64,000 nucleotides of DNA. It comes from Limnohabitans parvus II-B4 (GTDB lineage: Bacteria; Pseudomonadota; Gammaproteobacteria; Burkholderiales; Burkholderiaceae_C). Position 1 is the stretch's first letter. Every line of letters begins with the position of its first letter. This document shows positions 10,035 to 17,842 of the stretch, piece after piece. Below the pieces are notes generated by a model. It was given only the letters and a program-made list of their open reading frames with translations, was not told where the DNA came from and searched no databases. The DNA lies in the NCBI RefSeq assembly GCF_003063455.1, contig NZ_NESN01000002.1, positions 372,001-436,000 of the forward strand, given 5' to 3'. The position numbers and the translations under genes are program-made.

Positions 10035-10598
10035 ATGACCCATGCATCCATACAACCCAAGTCCGCCCTGCTCATCATCGATGTGCAGCAATCCTTTGAG
10101 CACATGCCGTATTGGCCTTCGGGTCATCCCGCGCCATTTCAGCAAGCGCTGTTGAAACTGGAAGCGGGTTGTCGGCAGGCCGATGTGCCGGTGGTACACA
10201 TCTTTCACATCGACAACGATGGTCCTTTTCGCTCCGACTCGGGCCTGATCAAGGCCATGGACTGGCTGCCGGGCCATCCCGCCGCACGCTTTGACAAACA
10301 TGTGCACAGCGCCTTCACCGACACCGGGCTCGATGTGTGGTTGCGTCGCCAGGGCGTGCAGCGCCTCATCATCAGCGGCATCCGCACCGAGCAATGCTGC
10401 GAGACCACGGCCCGCGTGGCCTCGGACCTTGGCTATGCGGTGGACTTTGTGTCTGAAGCGACGCTGACCTTCCCCATGACCCACAAGGGCACCGGCCAGA
10501 CTTTCAGCGCCCAAGACATCATCACGCGCACTGAGCTGGTCTTGGCCGATCGCTTTGCGCGCATCGTGAACGTGGATACTTGTCTGTCCAGCCTCTGA
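10035..10598 (+). CDS. Isochorismatase-family cysteine hydrolase
   Basis: A 187-residue alpha/beta hydrolase of the isochorismatase fold. The triad is visible as Asp16 (LLIIDVQQSF), Lys88 (DKHVHSAF) and Cys121 in GIRTEQCCETTAR. Members hydrolyse nicotinamide, N-carbamoyl compounds, isochorismate or similar amides; the substrate is open. The ATG at 10035 is chosen because the frame upstream encodes no homologous sequence. It is followed by DUF1272, eamA and a GlxA regulator within a few bases, and the pairing of such hydrolases with GlxA regulators is common. Confidence 0.85.
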   Translation: MTHASIQPKSALLIIDVQQSFEHMPYWPSGHPAPFQQALLKLEAGCRQADVPVVHIFHIDNDGPFRSDSGLIKAMDWLPGHPAARFDKHVHSAFTDTGLDVWLRRQGVQRLIISGIRTEQCCETTARVASDLGYAVDFVSEATLTFPMTHKGTGQTFSAQDIITRTELVLADRFARIVNVDTCLSSL

Positions 10599-10617
10599 AC
10601 CCCAGCGACCCGAAACC

Positions 10618-10881
10618 ATGCTCCAACTGCGCCCCAACTGCGAATGCTGCAATCGCGACCTGCCGCCTGAGGCGCTGGATGCCCGCATCTGTTCTTTTGA
10701 ATGCACATTCTGTGCAACTTGCGCAGACACGCGCTTGCATGGCATCTGCCCCAACTGCGGCGGCGAGCTGGTGCGCCGCCCGGTGCGGCCTGCAGCCAAG
10801 CTGGTGAATAACCCTGCCTCTACGGAGCGGGTGTTCAAGCCGCAAGGCTGCCAGGCCATTGCAGCCGGGGGCAAAGCATGA
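10618..10881 (+). CDS. DUF1272 cysteine-rich small protein
   Basis: An 87-residue protein with nine cysteines in paired motifs: CECC, CSFECTFCATCAD and CPNCGGELVRRP. The pattern matches DUF1272 and predicts zinc binding (two or more knuckles); the function is unknown. It starts 19 bases after the hydrolase and its last four bases (ATGA) overlap the start of the eamA exporter, so translation is probably coupled. Confidence 0.85.
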   Translation: MLQLRPNCECCNRDLPPEALDARICSFECTFCATCADTRLHGICPNCGGELVRRPVRPAAKLVNNPASTERVFKPQGCQAIAAGGKA

Positions 10882-11801
10882 GCGCCACATTGCCGATGCG
10901 CCCCAAAGACCTGGCTCTGGCCTTGCTGGTGATCGGGGTGTGGGGTGTGAATTTTGCTGTCATCAAAATCGGCATCGTCGGCGTGCCGCCCATGCTGCTG
11001 GGCGCGCTGCGCTTCATGCTCGCGGCGTTTCCGGCGCTGCTGTTGTTCAAAGCACCTCGTGTGCCACTGCGCTGGTATCTGGCTTATGGGCTGACGATTT
11101 CGGTTGGGCAGTTTGCTTTCCTGTTCAGCGCCATCCATGTAGGCATGCCTTCGGGTCTGGCTTCGCTGGTGCTGCAATCGCAGTCGTTTTTCACGCTGCT
11201 GCTGGCCAGCTGGTGGCTGCATGAGCGCTGGCATGCGCACCAGATGGCAGGCCTCTTGCTGGCGTTGGCCGGGCTGGTGCTGATTGGGGTGGCGCATGGC
11301 GCGGTGGCGTCCGGGGCCAGTTTGCCCCTGCTGGGCTTTGGGCTCACGCTGCTGGCGGCTCTGTCGTGGGCGTGCGGCAACATCGTCACACGGCTGGTGA
11401 GCCAATATGGCCCCATGAACCAACTGGCCTTCGTGGTGTGGGCCAGTCTGGTTCCACCGCTGCCGTTTTTAGGCTTGTCGCTGTGGCTGGAGGGACCTGA
11501 GGCCATCGTCCAGGCACTCACGCATTTGACGACAGGCACGCTGGCGGCAGTGGCCTACCTGGCCTGGATGGCGACGCTGCTGGGCTATGGACTGTGGACG
11601 TATTTGATGAGCCGCTACCCCACCAACCGCGTGGCCCCGTTCACCCTGCTGGTGCCGCTGGTGGGCCTGACCACCGGCTGGCTGGTCTTTGGCGAAACAC
11701 TGGGGCCGCTGCACTGGGCCGGAGGCGCACTGCTGATGCTGGGACTGCTGATGAACGTGTTTGGTCAACCCTTGTTGAAGCGCTGGACATGCCAACCCTG
11801 A
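10878..11801 (+). CDS. eamA: O-acetylserine/cysteine exporter-like DMT protein (EamA)
   Basis: A 307-residue, ten-helix DMT exporter with close resemblance to E. coli EamA (YdeD): LALLVIGVWGVNFAVIKIG, GYGLTISVGQFAFLFSAI-like segments (here AYGLTISVGQFAFLFSAIH), GMPSGLASLVLQSQSFF and SWACGNI all align. E. coli EamA exports cysteine-pathway metabolites. It overlaps DUF1272 by four bases and the GlxA regulator by thirteen, so it sits inside a tight operon. Export of O-acetylserine here is inferred from similarity only. Confidence 0.83.
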   Translation: MSATLPMRPKDLALALLVIGVWGVNFAVIKIGIVGVPPMLLGALRFMLAAFPALLLFKAPRVPLRWYLAYGLTISVGQFAFLFSAIHVGMPSGLASLVLQSQSFFTLLLASWWLHERWHAHQMAGLLLALAGLVLIGVAHGAVASGASLPLLGFGLTLLAALSWACGNIVTRLVSQYGPMNQLAFVVWASLVPPLPFLGLSLWLEGPEAIVQALTHLTTGTLAAVAYLAWMATLLGYGLWTYLMSRYPTNRVAPFTLLVPLVGLTTGWLVFGETLGPLHWAGGALLMLGLLMNVFGQPLLKRWTCQP

Positions 11802-12751
11802 CGGTTTACCTGATCGTCACGCCAGGTGTGCTGCTGCTCGACTACGCGGGCCCTGCCGAAGCGTTGCGCATGGCGCGTGACATGGGCGCACCGCTGGTGC
11901 TGCACACCTGCGGGCCACGCCCAGAAGTGAACACTTCGCTGGGCACCCAACTGACAGGGCTTGAACCCTTGCCCGAACAATTGCCACCTCACAGCCTGGT
12001 GCTGATCACCGGCAACAGCCACGAACGCGAAGACTACGCCACGCCCGCCGCACAGCAAGTGGTGCGCTGGCTGCAAACCGCCGTGCAGCCCGACACGCGC
12101 CTGGCCAGCATTTGCTCGGGCGCTTTGCTGCTGGCCATGGCGGGCCAACTCGACGGCCTGCGCTGCACCACGCATCACAGCCTGATTGCCGATCTGCAAG
12201 CCCTGGCCCCCACCGCCCAGGTGCAGGCCGACCGAATTTTTGTGGGCGATGGCCGGGTGCTGACCAGCGCAGGCATCACCACGGGCATCGACTTGGCGCT
12301 TTACATCCTTGAACAAGTGGCCGGTGCCGCATTGGCGGCGCAAGTGGCGCGACGCTTGGTCATGTACACCCGCCGTGGCCCGAATGACCCGCAACTGTCG
12401 CCTTGGCTGGCGCACCGCAACCACATGCACCCGGCGGTACACAGGGCGCAAGATGCCATCGCGCAAAGCCTGAGCCAAGACCCCGCCCACCGCTGGTCGC
12501 TGACTGAGCTGGCTAAGGTGGCCTGCGTGAGCCCCCGGCATTTGTCGCGCCTGTTCATGCTGCACACCGGCATCAGCGTGGTGGACTACCAGCAACAACT
12601 GCGCATGGCCCGGGCACGCGAACTGCAGGCACAACAACCGGCGCTGACCCAAGAACAATTGGCCGAGGCCTGCGGCTTTGGCTCGGCACGGGATTTCAGA
12701 CGGGTTTGGCAGCGGTGGGTGACGACCAACACGCCACCCATGAGCCGCTAA
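11789..12751 (+). CDS. GlxA-family regulator: DJ-1/PfpI domain plus AraC DNA-binding domain
   Basis: A 320-residue regulator. Residues 1 to about 190 form a DJ-1/PfpI-like sensor domain, with the Cys-containing elbow ASICSGALLLAMAG. Residues 215 to 315 form an AraC/XylS double helix-turn-helix (WSLTELAKVACVSPRHLSRLF, then LAEACGFGSARDFRRVW). GlxA regulators often control nearby nitrogen or amide metabolism genes. Its start lies inside the end of eamA, so it is expressed with the hydrolase operon and may regulate it. Confidence 0.88.
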   Translation: MPTLTVYLIVTPGVLLLDYAGPAEALRMARDMGAPLVLHTCGPRPEVNTSLGTQLTGLEPLPEQLPPHSLVLITGNSHEREDYATPAAQQVVRWLQTAVQPDTRLASICSGALLLAMAGQLDGLRCTTHHSLIADLQALAPTAQVQADRIFVGDGRVLTSAGITTGIDLALYILEQVAGAALAAQVARRLVMYTRRGPNDPQLSPWLAHRNHMHPAVHRAQDAIAQSLSQDPAHRWSLTELAKVACVSPRHLSRLFMLHTGISVVDYQQQLRMARARELQAQQPALTQEQLAEACGFGSARDFRRVWQRWVTTNTPPMSR

Positions 12752-12767
12752 TCAAAGTGCCGCCCCT

Positions 12768-12989
12768 TCAAGTCACGTTCGCTGACTTTCGCGACATGCG
12801 ACGCGCGCGTTGACGCACCGCTTCAATGTCTTGCTCCAACGCATTCAGGTCTTGCGCGGGTGCGGCCACATCGGGCAGGGCCGCGTGTCGGCCCATGAGC
12901 CACAGCGCGGTGGCGTACACCCCCATGCCCACCGAAGGGTCGCCTTTTTCCATGCGGATGAGCGTGGGCACCGACAACGCCATTTGCAT
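12768..12989 (-). pseudogene. N-terminally truncated XRE/HipB-like helix-turn-helix remnant
   Basis: The frame starts MQMALSVPTLIRMEKGDPSV, the second half of an XRE-type helix-turn-helix, and continues as the usual tail of a HipB-like antitoxin family (GVYATALWLMGR). The first helices of the DNA-binding domain are missing: the codon just before ATG is a TAG stop, and the DNA upstream is the promoter of the DUF4143 ATPase on the opposite strand. No HipA-like toxin lies downstream. A truncated 73-residue product could still be made, but it could not bind DNA normally. Confidence 0.6.
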
Positions 12990-13033
12990 CTATGAAACCC
13001 ATCAGGGTGCATGATGGACACCCATAAATTTAT

Positions 13034-13070
13034 CCTTGTATTTTGAATACACCATATTTAAAATGCAAGG
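13034..13070. promoter_or_regulatory. AT-rich imperfect palindrome abutting the ATPase start codon
   Basis: Outer arms CCTTGTATTTT (13034-13044) and AAAATGCAAGG (13060-13070) pair with one G-T, and inner AATA/TATT continues the symmetry around CACCA. The right arm ends directly against the ATG at 13071, so a bound repressor would block both transcription and ribosome access. Its AT content differs sharply from the surroundings. Confidence 0.5.
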
Positions 13071-14222
13071 ATGTTTAAACGTATTGCCCAAAACACACTG
13101 AATGCACATCTGGCGTGGAGTCCGGCCGTTGCCATTTTGGGGCCACGCCAGATTGGCAAGACCACACTGGCGCGTGCTCTGCTGGAAACCCATCCAGAGG
13201 CCATCTATCTGGACTTGGATTCCCCGCAGGACCGCGCCCGACTGGGCGAAGGCCCGCTGTTCCTGCAAGCCAACGCAGACCGGCTTGTCATCCTGGACGA
13301 AGTTCAAAATGCACCCGAACTGTTTTCGGTGTTGCGGGGCGAAATCGACCGCATCCGTCGCCCCGGGCGTTTCGTTTTGCTGGGCTCGGCTTCGTTTGAA
13401 TTGCTGCGTCAATCCCAATCCTTGGCCGGACGCCTGAGTCTGATTGACATGTTCCCGCTCCTCGTCAACGAAGTCGGGGAGGACCTCGCCACAGTGCAGG
13501 ACTTGTGGGTGCGCGGCGGCTTTCCGCCCAGCTTCACCGCGGTCGATTCACAAGCGTCCTGGGCTTGGCGTGAGGCGTTTATTCGCCACCTTCTGCACAC
13601 CGATTTGCCCGCGCTGGGCTTGCGGGTGGATGCAGAAAGCCTGCGCCGCTTTTGGCGCATGCTGGCCCATGTGCATGGCCAATTGTTCAATGCCTCGGCC
13701 CTGGCCAACTCGCTGGACGTGAGCGCCCCGACGGTCAGTCGCTGGCTCGATCACATGGTGGGTGCGTTGCTGGTCAGAAAGCTCGAGCCTTTTCATGTCA
13801 ATCTGGGCAAGCGTTTGGTCAAAGCCCCCAAAGTCTATGTGCGTGACAGCGGCCTGCTGCACAGCCTTCTGGGCTTGACCAGTGCCGCCGACTTACAAGG
13901 CCACCCCACGACGGGTGCATCCTGGGAAGGCTTTGTCATCGACCAGATCGCCGCGCACTTGCCTGCTGGCGCCAGCATGTCGTTTTACAGAACAGCGGCA
14001 GGTGCCGAGCTGGATGTGGTGGTGGAATCCGGACAACGAAAGATCGGATTCGAAATCAAATTCAGCATCGCACCCAAAGTCACCAAAGGTTTCTGGCAAT
14101 CCCTGCAAGACGTGCAGCCCGAAAAAACCTACATCGTGGCCCCTGTGCAGCAACGCTGGCCTTTCGCCGAAGGGGTCGAAGTGATTGGCGTTGGCGACAT
14201 TGCCGGGGTTCTTGCGGGGTGA
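13071..14222 (+). CDS. AAA_14/DUF4143 ATP-binding protein
   Basis: A 383-residue protein of the mobile ATPase type found widely in bacteria and archaea. The N-terminal AAA domain has Walker A GPRQIGKTT (Lys30), Walker B RLVILDEVQ and the LLGSAS sensor. A winged-helix-like middle (FNASALANSLDVSAPTVSRW) is followed by the DUF4143 domain, whose end carries ELDVVVE...FEIKFS, a pattern like a PD-(D/E)XK nuclease core. The biological role is not established; defence or toxin-antitoxin roles have been suggested for relatives. It lacks a well-spaced ribosome binding site and sits against a palindrome. It appears to have replaced the 5' part of the neighbouring helix-turn-helix gene, which suggests acquisition by transfer. 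Confidence 0.85.
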   Translation: MFKRIAQNTLNAHLAWSPAVAILGPRQIGKTTLARALLETHPEAIYLDLDSPQDRARLGEGPLFLQANADRLVILDEVQNAPELFSVLRGEIDRIRRPGRFVLLGSASFELLRQSQSLAGRLSLIDMFPLLVNEVGEDLATVQDLWVRGGFPPSFTAVDSQASWAWREAFIRHLLHTDLPALGLRVDAESLRRFWRMLAHVHGQLFNASALANSLDVSAPTVSRWLDHMVGALLVRKLEPFHVNLGKRLVKAPKVYVRDSGLLHSLLGLTSAADLQGHPTTGASWEGFVIDQIAAHLPAGASMSFYRTAAGAELDVVVESGQRKIGFEIKFSIAPKVTKGFWQSLQDVQPEKTYIVAPVQQRWPFAEGVEVIGVGDIAGVLAG

Positions 14223-14296
14223 TGCCGTGACAGACAGCGGCTGCGCTAACGCACCGCATCAATGGCCTGGCACTCCCCCAACCACAACCACACGAC

Positions 14297-15532
14297 TCAC
14301 CGGATCGCCTCGTCCAGCAACTCCACCCAATGCCGCACCGGCATGCCGCTGCCGCTTTGCAGATGGGCGATGCAGCCGATGTTGGCGCTGATCACGCCTT
14401 GCGGCTCCAGCGCGTTCAGGTGGCCCAGCTTGCGGTCGCGCAGTTGTTTGGACAGCTCGGGGTTGAGCACGCTGTAGGTGCCCGCCGAGCCACAGCACAG
14501 GTGAGATTCATTGGCCGTGACCTTGATCTGGAAGCCCAAATCACCCAGATGCTTTTCGACGCCGCCTTTGAGTTGCTGGCCGTGTTGCAGCGTGCAGGGC
14601 GGGTGGTAGGCCTGCAGGCCTGCGGCTTGCAGGGCTTGGGGCTTGATCTTGGCTTGGAGCAAGGGCACCAGCTCGGGCAGCATCTCGCTCAGGTCTTTCG
14701 TCAGCGCGCCGATGCGGGCGGCTTTGTCGGCGTACACCGGGTCGTCTTTCAGCACATGGCCGTAGTCCTTGACCATGACGCCACAGCCCGAGGCGTTCAT
14801 GACGATCGCTTCGACTTCGCCCGATTCAACCAGTGGCCACCATGCATCGATGTTGGCACGCATGTGGTCTTTGCCGCCGTCGTGGTCATTCAGGTGGAAC
14901 TTGACCGCACCGCAGCAACCGGCCTTGGGGGCGGTCACGGTCTGGATGCCTGCGGCGTCGAGCACGCGGGCGGTGGCGGTGTTGATGTTGGGACTCATGC
15001 TCGGCTGCACGCAACCGGCCAACATCAGCACCTTACGGGCATGCGTGCGGGTGGGCCAGGCACCGGCGTTTTGCGGCGCGGGCACTTTGGCTTTCAGGCT
15101 TTCGGGCAGCAGGCCGCGCACCATTTGGCCCATCTTCATGGCGGGGGCAAACAGGGGAGAAGGCAGGCCTTCTTTGAGCGCCCAGCGCACCAGCTTTTCG
15201 CCTGCGGGGCGCTCGACTTTGGCGTCCACCAGCTTGCGGCCGATGTCGACCAAGTGGCCGTATTGCACGCCGCTCGGGCATGTGCTTTCGCAGTTGCGGC
15301 AAGTCAGGCACCGGTCCAGGTGCATCTGGGTTTTGCGGGTGGGCGTTTCGCCTTCCAGCACCGCCTTCATCAAATAGATGCGGCCACGCGGGCCGTCGAG
15401 TTCGTCACCCAGCAGTTGGTAGGTGGGGCAGGTGGCGGTGCAAAAGCCGCAGTGCACACACTTGCGCAAAATGGCTTCGGCCGCCAGGCCGTCGGGGGTG
15501 TTTTGGTATTCAGGGGCGAGGTTGGTTTGCAT
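14297..15532 (-). CDS. glcF: Glycolate oxidase iron-sulfur subunit
   Basis: A 411-residue protein with two ferredoxin-like [4Fe-4S] motifs, CVHCGFCTATCP and CLTCRNCESTCP, and two CCG domains (CCGAVKFH; CCGSAGTYS) typical of GlcF and related electron-transfer subunits. With GlcD and GlcE it oxidises glycolate to glyoxylate and feeds electrons to the quinone pool at the membrane. The ATG at 15532 follows the glcE stop by 11 bases, so the genes are co-transcribed glcE-glcF. The catalytic glcD is not in this window. Confidence 0.93.
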   Translation of the reverse strand: MQTNLAPEYQNTPDGLAAEAILRKCVHCGFCTATCPTYQLLGDELDGPRGRIYLMKAVLEGETPTRKTQMHLDRCLTCRNCESTCPSGVQYGHLVDIGRKLVDAKVERPAGEKLVRWALKEGLPSPLFAPAMKMGQMVRGLLPESLKAKVPAPQNAGAWPTRTHARKVLMLAGCVQPSMSPNINTATARVLDAAGIQTVTAPKAGCCGAVKFHLNDHDGGKDHMRANIDAWWPLVESGEVEAIVMNASGCGVMVKDYGHVLKDDPVYADKAARIGALTKDLSEMLPELVPLLQAKIKPQALQAAGLQAYHPPCTLQHGQQLKGGVEKHLGDLGFQIKVTANESHLCCGSAGTYSVLNPELSKQLRDRKLGHLNALEPQGVISANIGCIAHLQSGSGMPVRHWVELLDEAIR

Positions 15533-15543
15533 GACGATTCGCC

Positions 15544-16689
15544 TCAGAGGGGGTGCAAGCGACCGGTGGCGAACACGCCTTTCGGGTCGAACTGTTTTTG
15601 CAATTGCTGCTGGATGCGTTGCTGCACAGCGTCCAGCGGGGTGTTCACGCCTGCGGCTTTGTCCAAGTCGGGATGGGCGGCGCTGGCCCGGAACAAGGTG
15701 GCATGGCCGCCGACCGATTGCGCCAATTCGCGCAAAGCCAAAGCGGCCGAGGCAGGCGCCCACACCCAGCGCTGAGCACCTTGCCACTCCAGGTAAGTCG
15801 GGTAAGGCAATTCCAGCACCGGCGCAGTTTGTGGCACCGATAAACGCCACAGGCAAGCGTCGGGCGTAGGGGCATCAAAAAACGGCAAGGTCTGTTCACC
15901 GCTGGCACGCCAATCTTGGGTCGCCTCTGCGTTGTCCATGACCTGCACTTGGGCACCCTCGGCCGCCGCGTCAGCACTCATCTTGCCAACGGCCGACTGC
16001 ACAGCGGCCACCGCGCCGCGCAGGCGCACAAACAAATAATCAGCCACCGGTTGGGCGGTGGTGTCACGCACCCAGGCACTGGCGTTCAAGGGCAGAGGCT
16101 GACCGCCCCAGCGGTGCAACAAATCGAGCGCCGGACCTTGGGCCAAACCCGCGATCATCAAAGTCGCTTCGGCTGGGGCCACAGGCAAAACCTTCAAACT
16201 GACTTCGGTGATCAGGCCCAGCGTGCCCCAGCTGCCGGCCATCAGGCGGCTCACGTCGTAGCCGGCCACATTTTTCATGACCTGGCCGCCAAAGGTCAGG
16301 TGCTCGCCCAAGCCGTTGATGAAACGGGCACCCAACACGTAGTCGCGCACAGCACCCGCCGTGGCGCGGGCGGGGCCGCTCAGACCGGCAGCCACCATGC
16401 CGCCCACCGTAGCGCCCTCGCCAAAGTGCGGCGGCTCAAACGCCAGGCACTGGCCTTTTTCAGCCAAGGCAGCTTCCAACTCGACCAGCGGCGTGCCGCA
16501 GCGCACGGTCACCACCAACTCGCTGGGCTCGTAGCTCACGATGCCGCGATAGGCCCGGGTGTCAAGCACCTCACCGGCGAGGCTTTGGCCCCAAAAGTCT
16601 TTGCTGCCACCGCCGCGCAGTCGCAACACACGGCCATCCGCACCGGCTTGGCGAACAGCATCGATGAGGGAATTGAGTTGAGCTTCCAT
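15544..16689 (-). CDS. glcE: Glycolate oxidase FAD-binding subunit
   Basis: A 381-residue FAD-binding PCMH-type protein. The FAD segment GEGATVGGMVAAGLSGPARA is followed by GARFINGLGEHLTFGGQVMKNVAGYD, which is characteristic of GlcE. It acts with GlcD and GlcF in glycolate oxidation. The start at 16689 (MEAQLNSLIDAV) gives the family N-terminus; the frame stays open to 16935, but the added 82 residues have no resemblance. The SMP-30-like gene lies 77 bases upstream on the same strand where glcD would be expected, so glcD must be elsewhere or was displaced. Confidence 0.92.
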   Translation of the reverse strand: MEAQLNSLIDAVRQAGADGRVLRLRGGGSKDFWGQSLAGEVLDTRAYRGIVSYEPSELVVTVRCGTPLVELEAALAEKGQCLAFEPPHFGEGATVGGMVAAGLSGPARATAGAVRDYVLGARFINGLGEHLTFGGQVMKNVAGYDVSRLMAGSWGTLGLITEVSLKVLPVAPAEATLMIAGLAQGPALDLLHRWGGQPLPLNASAWVRDTTAQPVADYLFVRLRGAVAAVQSAVGKMSADAAAEGAQVQVMDNAEATQDWRASGEQTLPFFDAPTPDACLWRLSVPQTAPVLELPYPTYLEWQGAQRWVWAPASAALALRELAQSVGGHATLFRASAAHPDLDKAAGVNTPLDAVQQRIQQQLQKQFDPKGVFATGRLHPL

Positions 16690-16766
16690 GGGCAAGGATG
16701 GTAACCCCCGCTTTTGCGCCTTGGCGTGAATTTTTTGAAAGCAAGCCGTGTTGAAAATGCGGCGAT

Positions 16767-17705
16767 TCAGCTTCGGTAATGATTCACGGGCAAGCCTGCT
16801 ACCTCGACCCGCATCGCAAACAAGCAACCCGCCTGAGGGTACTGGGCCAGCTCTTGTGCACTGCGGCCCTGGCGAGAGCTGGTCATGAACAGCGTTTTGA
16901 GGTCGGCTCCACCAAAGCAGGGCATGGTGGGGCATGGCACGGGCGTTTTCACTTCGGACAACACTTGACCGCTGGGCGACAGACGCAGCAGGCGTTGCCC
17001 TTCGTATTGGGCGCTCCAGTAGCAGCCTTCGCTGTCCACGGCTGCACCATCAGGACGGCCGCCATAGGGTGAGGTATCTCCCCAAGTCCAAGCAGCAGGT
17101 TTGAGGGACATTTGGTGGAACACGCGTCCGGCTGAAAGTCGACCGGTCAGCGGGGCAAAGTCGAACGCCCTCACCTGGTGAGCTGCCGTATCGACCCAAT
17201 AGGCGGTGCGACCGTCGGGGGACCAAGCCAGGCCGTTGGCCGTCACCACGCCATCTTTTTCGCCACCCATCACGGGATGCAGCCCTTGGCTGTCCAGCAT
17301 GTAGAGCGTGCCCAATGCTTGGTCTTTGGGCTCATACATGCTGCCCGCCCAAAAGCGGCCTTGTGCATCGCATTTGCCATCGTTAAAGCGCAGTTTGCTT
17401 GTGTCGTAGGGCGCTGCCGCCAGCCGCTGCAAGGGGCCGCCCCATTCACGGGCCAGGTAAATGCCATCGCGCAAAGCCATGACCAAACCACCGCCTTGCA
17501 CGGGCGCGATGCAGCCCGGCTCTTGCGTCATGGGCCAGTATTCGACGTCGCCTTGCGCCTGTAACCCGTCCACCAATACACGTGCCAGGCGCCGCCCAGG
17601 GATATCCACCCAATACAGGCGTTGCTCCTGCGGGTGCCAAAACGGCGATTCGCTCAGGCCGTCGGGTTCTGTGGTGATGGCGATCCAGGTGGGGGCTGTG
17701 TTCAT
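16767..17705 (-). CDS. SMP-30/gluconolactonase/LRE-like sugar lactonase
   Basis: A 312-residue six-bladed beta-propeller of the SMP-30 family, which hydrolyses sugar-acid lactones with a divalent metal. Expected metal and substrate ligands are visible: the Glu in LSESPFW, Asn in RFNDGKCD, Asn in TANGLAWSPDGR and Asp in YGGRPDGAAVD. There is no signal peptide. It is upstream of glcEF on the same strand, which suggests linked use of sugar acids and glycolate. The exact lactone cannot be told. Confidence 0.88.
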   Translation of the reverse strand: MNTAPTWIAITTEPDGLSESPFWHPQEQRLYWVDIPGRRLARVLVDGLQAQGDVEYWPMTQEPGCIAPVQGGGLVMALRDGIYLAREWGGPLQRLAAAPYDTSKLRFNDGKCDAQGRFWAGSMYEPKDQALGTLYMLDSQGLHPVMGGEKDGVVTANGLAWSPDGRTAYWVDTAAHQVRAFDFAPLTGRLSAGRVFHQMSLKPAAWTWGDTSPYGGRPDGAAVDSEGCYWSAQYEGQRLLRLSPSGQVLSEVKTPVPCPTMPCFGGADLKTLFMTSSRQGRSAQELAQYPQAGCLFAMRVEVAGLPVNHYRS

Positions 17706-17763
17706 CCGGGCATTGTGCCTCTGCGACCCGGGTTTTCAGGACGCTCGGACATTTTGGTACCCC

Positions 17764-17800
17764 AAATAAAACAGCCCGCAGAGCGCAAGCACTGCGGGCT
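17764..17800 (-). terminator. Rho-independent terminator of the porin-glnK-amtB operon
   Basis: AGCCCGCAG (17773-17781) pairs perfectly with CTGCGGGCT (17792-17800). Read on the minus strand, the stem is followed by GTTTTATTT. It lies 43 bases past the amtB stop. A second inverted repeat, AGGTGAC / GTCACCT (17810-17829), sits between the two. Confidence 0.8.
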
Positions 17801-17842
17801 TTGGACGACAGGTGACGGTCACGTCACCTGAAGTTAAGGGCA

